The notes under the pieces were generated by a model. The model made no database searches, had not been told where the DNA came from, and saw only the letters and a program-made list of their open reading frames with translations. A stretch of DNA of 64,000 nt. It comes from Clostridia bacterium UC5.1-2E3 (GTDB lineage: Bacteria; Bacillota; Clostridia; Lachnospirales; Lachnospiraceae). The translations under genes were made by a program, and so were the position numbers. Of the stretch, positions 19,874-28,770 are shown piece after piece; position 1 is the first letter of the stretch, and each line of letters begins with the position of its first letter. The stretch spans positions 124,001 to 188,000 of the forward strand of contig BBZO01000002.1 in assembly GCA_001304875.1 (NCBI GenBank), written 5' to 3'.

Positions 19874-20756
19874 AGCGTGCCCCTCCTTTTCTGATTTTCT
19901 CGTGGTAAAAGTAGTTTACGACGACGGGAGGCGCGTCGAAGGGGCGGCTCATGCTGTCGTCATTGGTCACATAGTAGAGGCCGAGGCTGGCGGCGGCATG
20001 TCTCAGCGTCTCGTCCAGGGACTCCCAGTAGCTCATGTTTTTGCGGTCGTAGATTTCGCGGTACAGGGGCAGGAGCGAAGGATATTTTTCGTTTATGTAC
20101 TCCATGATGACGGTTCGGAAGCTGCCCCGCAGGTTTAAATTCTCCAGCCAGACCAGGTTGCAGTGGTCCTTCGCGCGGCGGATAATGGCCTCCGCGTCCG
20201 TGATTCCCGGGAAGATCGGGGAGATGAAGCAGGTGGTGCGCACCCCGGCGCGGTGAAATGCCTCCATGGCGGCCAGCCTGCGCTCGATGGACACCGCCTC
20301 ATCCATATCTTTGCGAAAGTCTTCGTCCAGCGTGTTTATGGACCAGGAGACCCGCGCATCCGGAAAGCTTTTGATCAGCTCTAGATCCCGCAGAACCAGA
20401 TCGCTTTTCGTCGCAATGCTGATGTTTGCGCCGCTGCCCTTCAACTGAAGGAGAAGCTCCCTGGTGCGCCCGAAGGTCTCCTCCTGCGGATTGTAGGGAT
20501 CCGTCACGGAGCCGATGAACAGCTCCCGGCCTGCGTATTTTTCCGGATGCTTGATGGCGGGCCATTCCTTTACATCCAGGAAGGTACCCCAGGGCTCCGT
20601 GTGGCCGGTGAAGCGCTTCATGAAGGAAGCATAGCAGTATTTGCAGCCGTGGGTGCAGCCGACGTAAGGATTGACGGAATACTCGCAGACCGGCAGATTG
20701 GATTTTGACAAAATGTTTTTCACATAAATCGTTTTGATCTGTGGTTCAGCCATCAT
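19851..20756 (-). CDS. SPL-family radical SAM protein
   Basis: 301 aa, intact. The radical SAM cluster motif CTHGCKYCYA (CxxxCxxC) is at about residue 34, after NPYVGC. GSVTDPYNPQEE and ISIATKSDLVLRD are typical of the spore-photoproduct-lyase-like group annotated as DNA repair photolyase. The N-terminal domain of true SplB is missing, so spore photoproduct repair is only one possibility; the substrate is unknown. It overlaps marR by 4 bases and mutM by 23, which places it with DNA repair. Confidence 0.82.
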   Translation of the reverse strand: MMAEPQIKTIYVKNILSKSNLPVCEYSVNPYVGCTHGCKYCYASFMKRFTGHTEPWGTFLDVKEWPAIKHPEKYAGRELFIGSVTDPYNPQEETFGRTRELLLQLKGSGANISIATKSDLVLRDLELIKSFPDARVSWSINTLDEDFRKDMDEAVSIERRLAAMEAFHRAGVRTTCFISPIFPGITDAEAIIRRAKDHCNLVWLENLNLRGSFRTVIMEYINEKYPSLLPLYREIYDRKNMSYWESLDETLRHAAASLGLYYVTNDDSMSRPFDAPPVVVNYFYHEKIRKGGARYAGTSRG

Positions 20757-21235
20757 TTTTCTCCTTTATAAAGTGTTTCCGGTGTCTGCAATGCTTTCTC
20801 AAACTTGTCCTTCATGTGCTGGGAAAACAGCGTGGTGAGACGCGTAAGCTCGGCGATCTCCGCCTCGGACAATTCGCTCATGGCGTCGATTTCCGCGCTG
20901 GCGGCGGGAGGAATGATGGTTTTGGCGTATTCGGCCCCGGCGGCTGTAAAGCGGATGATCTTGTTGCGGCGGTCTGTCTCCGATTCGGTCAGAGATACAT
21001 AGCCCAGCTTCAGAAATTTCTTGATGATCGCGCTGATGGTCTGCTTGGTGGCGGACATCCGCTCGCAGATCTCATACTGCAGGCAGCCGTCCGGCGAAAA
21101 CCAGATGATGTCCAGCACAAATAATTCGTTTGTGGTCAAGCCGTATTTTCTCGCATACGACGTATAGGCGGCGTATTGTACGTCGCGCAGTGCACAATAT
21201 TGGTTGACATATGCCCTTACTTTTTCCCGATCCAT
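20753..21235 (-). CDS. MarR-family transcriptional regulator
   Basis: 160 aa. The winged helix-turn-helix is visible as LTTNELFVLDIIW...LQYEICERMSATKQTISAIIKKFLKLGYVS, followed by the wing ESETDRRNKIIRFT with the conserved D-R-R. It is the first gene of a MarR-SPL-MutM operon and so probably controls it and itself. No Cys-based redox switch stands out: the N-terminal part has one Cys in NQYCALRDV and a second in DGCLQYE. Confidence 0.88.
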   Translation of the reverse strand: MDREKVRAYVNQYCALRDVQYAAYTSYARKYGLTTNELFVLDIIWFSPDGCLQYEICERMSATKQTISAIIKKFLKLGYVSLTESETDRRNKIIRFTAAGAEYAKTIIPPAASAEIDAMSELSEAEIAELTRLTTLFSQHMKDKFEKALQTPETLYKGEK

Positions 21236-21279
21236 GATGCGGCCTCCGTGATATGTTTGATAGTCTGATATTTGACCTT

Positions 21280-21308
21280 ATTATAGTATGGAACAACGTC
21301 TTTTGCAA
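21280..21308 (-). promoter_or_regulatory. Promoter for the marR-SPL-mutM operon
   Basis: Minus strand TTGCAA (21308-21303), 17-base spacer, TATAAT (21285-21280). The leader between it and marR has repeated TCAAA/ATCA elements but no clear palindrome that I would call an operator. Confidence 0.7.
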
Positions 21309-21364
21309 GTGTTTTCTGAATGAGAGAGGAGGGAATGGGCCTGGGACATCCGTGAAATCAGAGA

Positions 21365-21392
21365 GGCCGGGAAAGGAATGCCTTCCCCGGCC
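21365..21392 (-). terminator. Terminator after the VWA-domain gene
   Basis: 12-base arms (21365-21376 and 21381-21392) with one mismatch and a 4-base loop, 22 bases beyond the VWA stop codon on the minus strand. The T content after it is modest. Confidence 0.6.
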
Positions 21393-21413
21393 CCGGTGTT
21401 CAGACTTCAGACA

Positions 21414-22792
21414 TCAGCAGACCGGCTGCTCACAGCAGTGATGGTCGGAGTCGATGTGATGTGCGATGAAGCGCGCTTTAAAGTTTCTGGTATTGCACAT
21501 GGCGTTGGGAGTGCTGCCGGACACATCCAGATCCTCGGGCAGGACGAACTTCACGCATTTTACCAGCACATCCCGCAGGTCGGGTGATTATGCGCCGGGA
21601 TTGTCAGGGTTTTCATTCCGCGCTGGTACTCATTTCCCTGCTGGTCAACCTCGCTCAGCATGACGGCCAGTGCGACACGCTTGCCGGGGCAGACATTCTT
21701 TACGTTCACATCCAGCTGAAGGATACGTCCCTGGGATTCCATATAGACGTCGCCAGCGTCGTACACGAGGGAATCCTGGCAGCCGCTAATAGCCACGTCC
21801 ACGGGAAGCGGGCAGGGCTCGGGCTTTATGATGCAGCCGCAATCCACCTGTACGGTGGGCATCGGGAAATTGGCCTGGTTGTTCTCGGAATCCGTGTAGG
21901 TGATGGATTCGTTGACGGGTTTGGTCCCCGAGGTGTTTGCAATGTGCTTCACGAGAAATTCCAGTGTCGCGCCCTCGTTGCCTGTCGTTCCCAGCTGATC
22001 GATGGTCCAGCGCAGGGTGGTGGGATTGATCATGCTGGTGACTCCCTTGGTGGGAAGCAGAATGCTGGTGATCACGAAATCGGAGTTTACCACCTCGTCG
22101 ATCACGATGTTTGTCGCTCCCGGCTTGGAGATATTTGCCGCCAGATCTTCAAACAGATCCTCAAGCTCCGCATCGTCCGGTGTGATTGCCACGTGGGAGG
22201 CGTCGGGATCCGTGGCCCAGTTGTTCAGGATGGCGGGATCGATGCCGTCGGAGCCCACCAGGCCGATGCAGTAGATGATGATGCCGGATGCCCGCGCAGC
22301 CGCAGCCACGGGATTGGGATCCGGGCCGGCGGTGGTCTTTCCGTCGGTAAACATGACCATGACCCTGGCGTTGGCAGAGCTTGAGTCAAACAGCGCAGAT
22401 GCCTTAGCAAATGCGTCCGCGTGGTTCGTGGAGCCGCCGGCGGACAGACTGTCCACAGCAGCCTTCAGATTGGCCACGGAATTGGTGAGCAGTGAGTTCT
22501 GTACGGCTGTGTCTGAGAAGCTGACGATTCCGATACGGCTGCCGGAGCCGATGCTGCCGCTCTGCGATCCGCCGGTCGCCTCAGAGATAATGTCGATGAA
22601 TTTCTTAGCGCCGCTTTTCAGATTGGCAAGCGGACTTCCCGCCATGCTTCCGGAGCGGTCGAGGACCAGGACAATGTCCGTCGGGCTGGTGCTGATATCC
22701 GGAGAAGCGGCCAGCGCCAGAGTGACCTTTAAGGAACCAGAGCAGTCGATCCGGTCCATGCTTATAAGCTTGTTCGTATTAGTTAATCCCAT
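21414..22792 (-). CDS. Von Willebrand factor A domain protein with Cys/His-rich tail
   Basis: 459 aa after repair of one lost G near 21577; the unrepaired frame stops early at 21560. The VWA domain has a complete metal-ion-dependent adhesion site: DRSGS (Asp45, Ser47, Ser49), the Thr in GGSTNHADAF and the Asp in MFTDGKT. It is followed by a beta-rich region (TNIVIDEVV..., resembling the DUF11/CARDB type of fold), a Cys-rich join (VDCGCIIKPEPCPLP), a second beta-rich segment and the tail HHIDSDHHCCEQPVC. There is no signal peptide or membrane anchor. ATG at 22792 follows AAAGGAGAG. It sits downstream of a coiled-coil gene on the same strand. Function unknown; metal-dependent binding of a protein partner is the family expectation. 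Confidence 0.8.
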
Positions 22793-23000
22793 ATTCTATC
22801 TCTCCTTTTTTAATTCAGGCTTGTTTCACAGGCCTACTACAGTATATGTGGCAAGCTCCCGGAGAGTGTATGGGGCGCATGGATGGGATGAACGGGTTTT
22901 CTGCAGTGTAAAGATACTTTGAATTTCAGGAATGAAAGAAATTTAGAAAATAGATTTCTGACTGCAGATGATTCAGATTGCGCAGATAGCGCCGGCACGG

Positions 23001-23764
23001 TCAGGCCAGTTTCTGCAGCTGCTCGGAGTGTCTGGCGACGACCTGCTTCAAGAGGCTGACGTCCGCTGCAGTGCCTCGGTGATGGCCGAAGAGTTCTCGT
23101 ATCTCCTGGCCGCAGGAACATAGTTCTCAGCCAGAAGCTGGATGTTTCTGTCGGTGACGTTCTCCAGATGAAGATTGATATTGGTGACGCTGGACTGGAG
23201 AGTGGTGACATTGTTCTGGAGAGCGGAAACGTTGTTCTGGAGATCAGAAAAGTTGTTCTGAAGATCAGAAACGTTGTTCCGGAGATCAGAAACGTTGTTC
23301 TGAAGGTCAGAAACGTTGGTCTGAAGATCAGAAACGTTGGTCTGGAGACTAAAAACATTGTCTTGCAGGTTCAAAACATTGTCTTGAATAGCAGAAACGT
23401 TATTCTGGAGAACAGCAACGTCATTCTGAAGAGCAGAAACGTTGTCTTGCAGGCTAGAAACATCGGTTTTCAGCTGTGCCACATCCATCTTTAAGACAGC
23501 GAAATCTTTTTCCAGGTTCCCAACCCGGATGTTCAGAAGATTCGTTATGTCTCTCAATTCTGCGACATCCTGCTTTAATTGGATGACTTCCGCCTTAAGT
23601 CCCCCGACTTCCGCCTTGAGTCCTCCCACTTCTGCCTTGATTCCATCGACATCTGCCTTAATCTCCCCGGTCTCCGCCTTAAGCCCCTCAAGATCCTCCC
23701 GGATCGGCGTCAGCTTCGTGTCGAGCATATCCGACAGAGCGGACAGCAGTTCCTTGTCTGTCAT
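23001..23764 (-). CDS. Long coiled-coil protein with 26 heptads
   Basis: 254 aa after repair of one lost G near 23068; the repaired end reads LLKQVVARHSEQLQKLA. Residues 28-209 are 26 unbroken heptads of the form (L/I)xxxVxx: early ones are charged (IKAEVGG, LKAEVIQ), later ones are Gln/Asn-rich (LQNNVSD, LQTNVSD). With no proline or skip inside, this should be a single rod of roughly 27 nm. A short N-terminal region (ELLSALSDMLDTKLTPI) and a C-terminal helix flank it. No signal peptide, no membrane segment. ATG at 23764 is chosen over the longer frame because of AAAGGAGG just upstream. No enzymatic domain; function unknown. Confidence 0.8.
23180..23452 (-). repeat. 21-bp tandem repeats encoding LQNNVSD-like heptads
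   Basis: Thirteen consecutive 21-base units, each one heptad, with a shared core GAAACGTTGTTCTG on the plus strand. The central six or so are nearly identical at DNA level; the outer ones drift. All unit lengths are multiples of three, so unequal exchange or slippage would change rod length without breaking the frame. Confidence 0.85.
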
Positions 23765-23912
23765 AAGCGATTCCTCCTTTCTTTTGTATTGTTCTCCCAG
23801 TATATCATACTTGTTTTGTGAAAGTCTATTAACTTTTATGAAATTCTTATGGAGGATTTTATAAACTTTTATTATAATGGATTGCAAATCCTCCAATCCC
23901 GCCAACTCTGCC

Positions 23913-23941
23913 TTGCAACCGGCCCCGGAATATTGTATACT
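23913..23941 (+). promoter_or_regulatory. Promoter for the zinc-finger protein / polA unit
   Basis: TTGCAA (23913-23918), 17-base spacer, TATACT (23936-23941), 32 bases before the ATG at 23974. Confidence 0.65.
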
Positions 23942-23973
23942 CAAAGGTATCGATTTGAAAGGAGGCGGCGGAC

Positions 23974-24321
23974 ATGACCTGTCAGGAGGCGGAACGGCTG
24001 GTTTTCCCTTACATACGCGACGAGCTGGACGGGGACACCGTGGAGGCGTTTCTGGAGCACATCGATTCCTGCGAGGCCTGCAGCGAGGAGCTGGAGATCT
24101 GCTTTACCGTGGATGTGGGCCTTAAGAAGCTGGATTCGGGGACCGGCGCCTACGATATTGCGGGGGATCTGGAGCGGAAGCTGGAGGATTCCTACGACGA
24201 GATAAAACGCATGTGGAGCTTCCGCATGTTCAAATATTCTGCGGCGACGTTGGGGCTCATGGGCCTGGCGCTCACATTTCTCGTACAGTGCCGCGTATGG
24301 TGGCAGCAGGGAATATTTTAA
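23974..24321 (+). CDS. Membrane protein with anti-sigma-type zinc finger (zf-HC2)
   Basis: 115 aa. The N-terminal half has MTCQEAERL and the HxxxCxxC motif (EHIDSCEACSEEL) of ZAS-like anti-sigma zinc fingers; Cys3 may be a further ligand. One membrane helix follows near residues 89-107 (YSAATLGLMGLALTFLV), leaving a very short outside end. That topology fits a membrane-tethered binding protein. No sigma factor gene is next to it. ATG at 23974 follows GAAAGGAGG. It is 11 bases before polA and likely co-transcribed. Confidence 0.72.
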   Translation: MTCQEAERLVFPYIRDELDGDTVEAFLEHIDSCEACSEELEICFTVDVGLKKLDSGTGAYDIAGDLERKLEDSYDEIKRMWSFRMFKYSAATLGLMGLALTFLVQCRVWWQQGIF

Positions 24322-24332
24322 GGAGACAGAGA

Positions 24333-26966
24333 ATGGAAAAACTGGTTTTGATCGACGGTCACAGCATTATCAACCGAGCCTTTTACGGGGTGCCGGAGCT
24401 GACCAACTCGGAGGGGCTCCACACCAACGGAGTCTACGGGTTTTTAAATATCATGTTCAAGATTCTGGACGAGGAGGGAGCCGGCCATCTGGCGGTGGCC
24501 TTTGACCTGCCGGAGCCCACGTTCCGGCATAAGATGTACGATGCCTACAAGGGGACACGAAAGCCCATGCCGGAGGAATTGAGGGAGCAGGTTCCCGTTT
24601 TAAAGGAAGTGCTCGCCGCCATGGAGATCCCGATTCTCACACTGCCCGGCTACGAGGCCGACGACATCCTGGGAACTGCGGCGAAGCGGGCGGCTGCGGC
24701 GGGGATGGAGGTCAGCATCGTGTCCGGCGACCGGGATCTTCTGCAGCTTTCCGACACCCACATAAAGATCCGCATTCCCCGGACCCAGAGGGGGACGACC
24801 ACCATCAGGGACTATTACCCGGAGGACGTGAAGGCGGAGTACCAGGTGACGCCCGCGGAGTTCATTGACGTGAAGGCGCTGATGGGCGACACCTCCGACA
24901 ATATCCCCGGCGTTCCCTCCATCGGGAGAAGACGGCCACGGCTCTCATCGGCCAGTTCGGCAGCATTGAAAATGCCTTCGCCATATCGACGAGGTGAAGC
25001 CGCCCCGGGCGCAGAAGGCGCTCAGGGAACATTATCCCCTGGCGCAGATGAGCAAGGAGTTAGCGACCATCTGCACCGACTGTCCGGTGGAGTTTGATCT
25101 GGAACAGTGCAGGATCGGAAACATCTACACGGCTGAGGCCTATCAGTATATGAAGCGGCTGGAATTTAAGTCCCTGCTCACGAGATTTGACGGAAATGTG
25201 CCGCCGGCTCTGGAGATTGAGAAGCATTTTAAAGTCGTCCGCGACTTAGGCGAGGCGGAGCAGGTGTTTGAGCGGGCCGGAGCCTGTGAGACGGCGGGGC
25301 TTCAGCTGATTTCCGATGAAAACGGGGCGGTGGGTCTGGCGCTGTGCTTCGGCGAGGAGGACATTTACTGTCTGCCGGCGCAGGGATTTCTGACTTCCGG
25401 GTATCTGGCTGACAAGGCGGCCATGCTCTGCCGGGAGCTGCCGCTTGTCTGCGTGCTGGATTTAAAAAGCCAGCTTCCGTTTCTTAAAATCCCCGACGAC
25501 GGGCCGGTGATGGACGCGGGGGTGGCCGGGTACCTCCTGAATCCGCTGGGGGACACCTACGCCTACGACGACCTGGCCAGGGATTATTTAGGACTCACGA
25601 TCCCGTCCCAGGCGGATCTTCTGGGAAAGGAGAAACTGCCGGCCAGTCTGGCGGCGGGAGTGGAGAAGGCCTTCGACTGCGCCTGCTTCATGGGCTATGT
25701 GGCGTACAAAGCGGCCGGTCCTTTGACGGAAAAGCTTCGGGAGACCGGCATGCACAGCCTGTTCACCGACATCGAGATGCCGCTCATTTACAGCCTCTTT
25801 CATATGGAGGAAGAGGGAATCCGGGTGGAGAAACAGGAGCTTAAGGAGTACGGAGACCGGCTGAAGGTGCGCATCGGGAAGCTGGAGCAGGAGATCTGGC
25901 AGGAGACCGGAGAGCAGTTTAACATCAACTCGCCGAAACAGCTGGGCGAGATCCTGTTCGATAAGATGAAGCTGAAGGGCGGAAAGAAGACAAAGACCGG
26001 CTACTCCACGGCGGCGGACGTTCTGGAAAAGCTCGCTCCGGACTATCCGGTGGTGCAGATGATTCTGGATTACCGGCAGTTTACAAAATTAAATTCCACC
26101 TACGCGGAGGGGCTGGCGGCGTTTATCGGCGGCGACGGCCGCATCCACGGGAAATTCAATCAGACCATCACGCCACGGGCCGCATCAGCAGCACGGAGCC
26201 GAATTTACAGAACATCCCGGTGCGCATGGAGCTGGGCCGGGAAATCCGCAAGGTGTTCGTGCCGAAGGACGGCTTTGTCTTCGTGGATGCGGACTACTCG
26301 CAGATCGAGCTGCGCATCCTGGCCCACATGTCGGGGGACGAACGGCTCATTGAGGCTTACAAAAAGGCCCAGGATATCCACGCCATCACAGCCTCCGAGG
26401 TGTTCCACACGCCGCTTGAGGAGGTGACGCCGCTGCAGAGGCGCAACGCCAAGGCCGTGAACTTCGGCATCGTCTACGGCATCAGCGCCTTTGGCTTGAG
26501 CGAGGACTTAAGCATCTCGAGAAAAGAGGCGCTTCAGTATATAGAGAAATATTTCGAGACCTATCCGGGCGTCAAAAAATTCCTGGACGGGCTGGTGGAG
26601 CATGCCAAAGAGCAGGGCTATGTGACCACGCTCTACGGCCGCAGACGCCCGGTTCCGGAGCTTAAATCCTCCAACTTCATGCAGCGCTCCTTCGGCGAGC
26701 GTGTGGCCATGAACTCACCGATCCAGGGGACGGCGGCGGACATCATGAAGATCGCCATGATCCGCGTGGACCGGGAGCTTAAGAGGAGAAACCTGGAATC
26801 CCGGATTGTCCTGCAGGTGCACGACGAGCTTCTGGTGGAGACGAAGCGGGAGGAGATCGATGAAGTGAAGGAGCTCCTGACGGAGACCATGAAGCACGCG
26901 GCGGATCTTAAGGTTTCCCTGGAGGTGGAGGCCAATGTGGGAGAGAGCTGGTTTGACGCGAAATGA
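24333..26966 (+). CDS. polA: DNA polymerase I
   Basis: Gap filling and Okazaki-fragment processing. The 5'-nuclease domain is N-terminal (LIDGHSIINRAFYG, GYEADDILGT, SGDRDLLQL, GDTSDNIPGVP). The middle exonuclease-like domain seems to lack the DEDD acidic residues (QLISDENGAVGLAL where active Pol I has Asp-x-Glu), so proofreading is probably absent, as in many Firmicutes. The polymerase has DADYSQIELRILAHMSGD, RRNAKAVNFGIVYG and the palm motif VHDELLVE. Lost bases near 24927, 24984 and 26172; repaired length 878 aa. Confidence 0.94.
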
Positions 26967-27057
26967 TCCGGGTGACCAGCGGAGAGACGAACGCGAGGAG
27001 AGTGCAGACGCAGGCAAGAGGTGGATGCAGGCAAGAGGCGGACGCGAAGGAGAGAAC

Positions 27058-27652
27058 ATGAAAATCATACGAGTTGCGGGCGGCGTCGGCTCGGGAAAGA
27101 GCCAAGTGCTGTCCATACTGAAAGAGGAATATAACGCCCACGTCATTCTCGCCGACGAGGTGGCGAAGCGGCTCATGGAGCCGGGGCAGCCGGTATTTTG
27201 CCAGGTGGTGGAGGCGCTGGGGGAACAGATCCTGGGGGCGGACGGAACGATCGACCGCCCGCGGATGGCACAGATCATTTTCTCCGACCGTGAGGCCCTT
27301 CGCAGGTCGATGCCATCACCCACCCGGCGGTCTGGGAGGCCATCGTGGCCGAGGCCCGGGGGCTCCGGGGGCGGAGCTTGTGGTGGTGGAGGCCGCGGTG
27401 ATGGGGGAGGAGGAGCCGGACATCTACGATGAGAAGTGGTTCGTCTGGGCCTCCCGGGAGACCAGAATCAGCCGGCTGATGGAAAATCGCGGCTACAGCC
27501 GGGAGAAATCCCTCTCCATCATGGCAAACCAGTGGCCGGACGAACGGTTTAAGGAGTACTGCGGCGTGGTCATTGACAACGACGGAAGTCTGGAGGAGAC
27601 GGGGAGACAGATCGCCGCACAATTATTACATAAAGGACAGAATGAGACATGA
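27058..27652 (+). CDS. coaE: Dephospho-CoA kinase
   Basis: Last step of CoA synthesis: phosphorylates the 3'-OH of dephospho-CoA. The P-loop GGVGSGKS and the following ILADEVAKRLMEPG (usually DAD/DxxA) are visible, as are the lid-side THPAVWE and the C-terminal IDNDGSLEETGRQI. Two lost G residues near 27306 and 27364 break the frame; repaired length is 198 aa. The ATG at 27058 follows AAGGAGAG. The 90 bases after polA contain an imperfect GCAGGCAAGAGG repeat. It overlaps walJ by ATGA. Confidence 0.88.
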
Positions 27653-28445
27653 GATTCGTAAGTATTGCCAGCGGCAGCAGCGGGAACTGCATCTATGTGG
27701 GCTCTGACCGCACCAACCTGCTGGTGGATGCAGGCATAAGCAACAAACGCATCGAGCAGGGACTGAATGAAATCGGCATCAAGGGGAGCGAACTCTCGGG
27801 CATCCTCATCACCCACGAGCACTCTGATCACACCAGGGGGCTGGGCGTGCTGGCCAGAAAGTACGGGGTGCCGGTCTACAGCACCAGAGAGACGCTGGAG
27901 GAAATCGCCGGCATGAAGTCCCTGGGCGAGTACCCGAAGGAGCTTTTAAAGCCCATCGCGCCGGACGTGGATTTTACCGTGGGGGATCTGACGGTAAAGC
28001 CGTTCCGTGTGGACCACGATGCGGCAAACCCGGTGGCCTACCGCATCCAGAACGGCCGCAAATCGGTGGCCGTGGCCACGGACATGGGACATTATTCCCA
28101 GTACACCATCGACCATCTGCAGGGGCTGGACGCATCTTGCTGGAATCTAACCACGATGTGCGGATGCTGGAGACGGGGCCGTACCCGTACTATTTAAAGA
28201 GGAGAATCCTGGGGGATCACGGGCATCTCTCCAACGAGAATGCCGGGCGGCTTTTAAGCTGCATCCTCCATGACAATATAAAGAAGATCCTTCTGGGACA
28301 TTTAAGCAAGGAGAATAATTACGAGGAGCTGGCCTACGAGACAGTCCGGCTTGAGATTACCCAGGGGGACTGCCCCTACAAGGCGTCGGATTTTTCGATT
28401 TCCGTGGCCAGCAGGGAGCAGATGTCAGAGATCGTCACCGTTTGA
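27649..28445 (+). CDS. walJ: MBL-fold hydrolase, WalJ/YycJ family
   Basis: Metallo-beta-lactamase-fold protein. The metal ligands are in THEHSDHTRG (HxHxDH), with FRVDHDAANPVAY, the ATDMGHYS Asp and the final GHLSKENN His completing the set. N-terminal FVSIASGSSGNCIYV is typical for YycJ, a nuclease-like protein linked with DNA replication/repair and the WalRK system in Firmicutes. There is no walRK here; the partner genes are polA and coaE. A lost C near 28130 breaks the frame; repaired length is 265 aa. Confidence 0.88.
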
Positions 28446-28476
28446 TATTATTTTAAACATAAAGGAGAAAGCGAAC

Positions 28477-28749
28477 ATGAAAAAGGCCATCATAAGCGTA
28501 GTGGGAAAGGACAGTGTGGGCATTATCGCCGGCGTCTGCACCTATCTGGCGGAGCACCAGATCAACATTTTAGACATCAGCCAGACCATCGTGCAGGAGT
28601 ATTTCAACATGATGATGATTGTGGATACCAGCGCGTCCACGGTTCCCTTCGAGACCATCACCGGAGATCTGGAGAAGCTGGGGCTCTCCATCGGCGTCAG
28701 CATCAAGTGCCAGAGAGAAGAGATCTTCACGGCGATGCACAGGATCTAG
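28477..28749 (+). CDS. ACT-domain protein (UPF0237)
   Basis: 90 aa, intact, a single ACT domain: KKAIISVVGKDSVGIIAGVC then DISQTIVQEYFNMMMIVD. ACT domains bind small ligands such as amino acids and usually dimerise. It is 21 bases ahead of the PFL-family gene, a pairing I recognise as common in Firmicutes, which suggests it modulates that protein. ATG follows AAAGGAGA. Confidence 0.88.
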   Translation: MKKAIISVVGKDSVGIIAGVCTYLAEHQINILDISQTIVQEYFNMMMIVDTSASTVPFETITGDLEKLGLSIGVSIKCQREEIFTAMHRI

Positions 28750-28770
28750 AGACGGAAGGGAACGGGTGAC

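Noticed and set aside
21584-22922. Plus-strand frames opposite the VWA gene
   Set aside because: They mirror a well-supported minus-strand gene with MIDAS motifs and a ribosome site; no independent signal.
23180-23452. CRISPR array
   Set aside because: The 21-bp units are contiguous, with no unique spacers, and lie in frame inside a coiled-coil gene.
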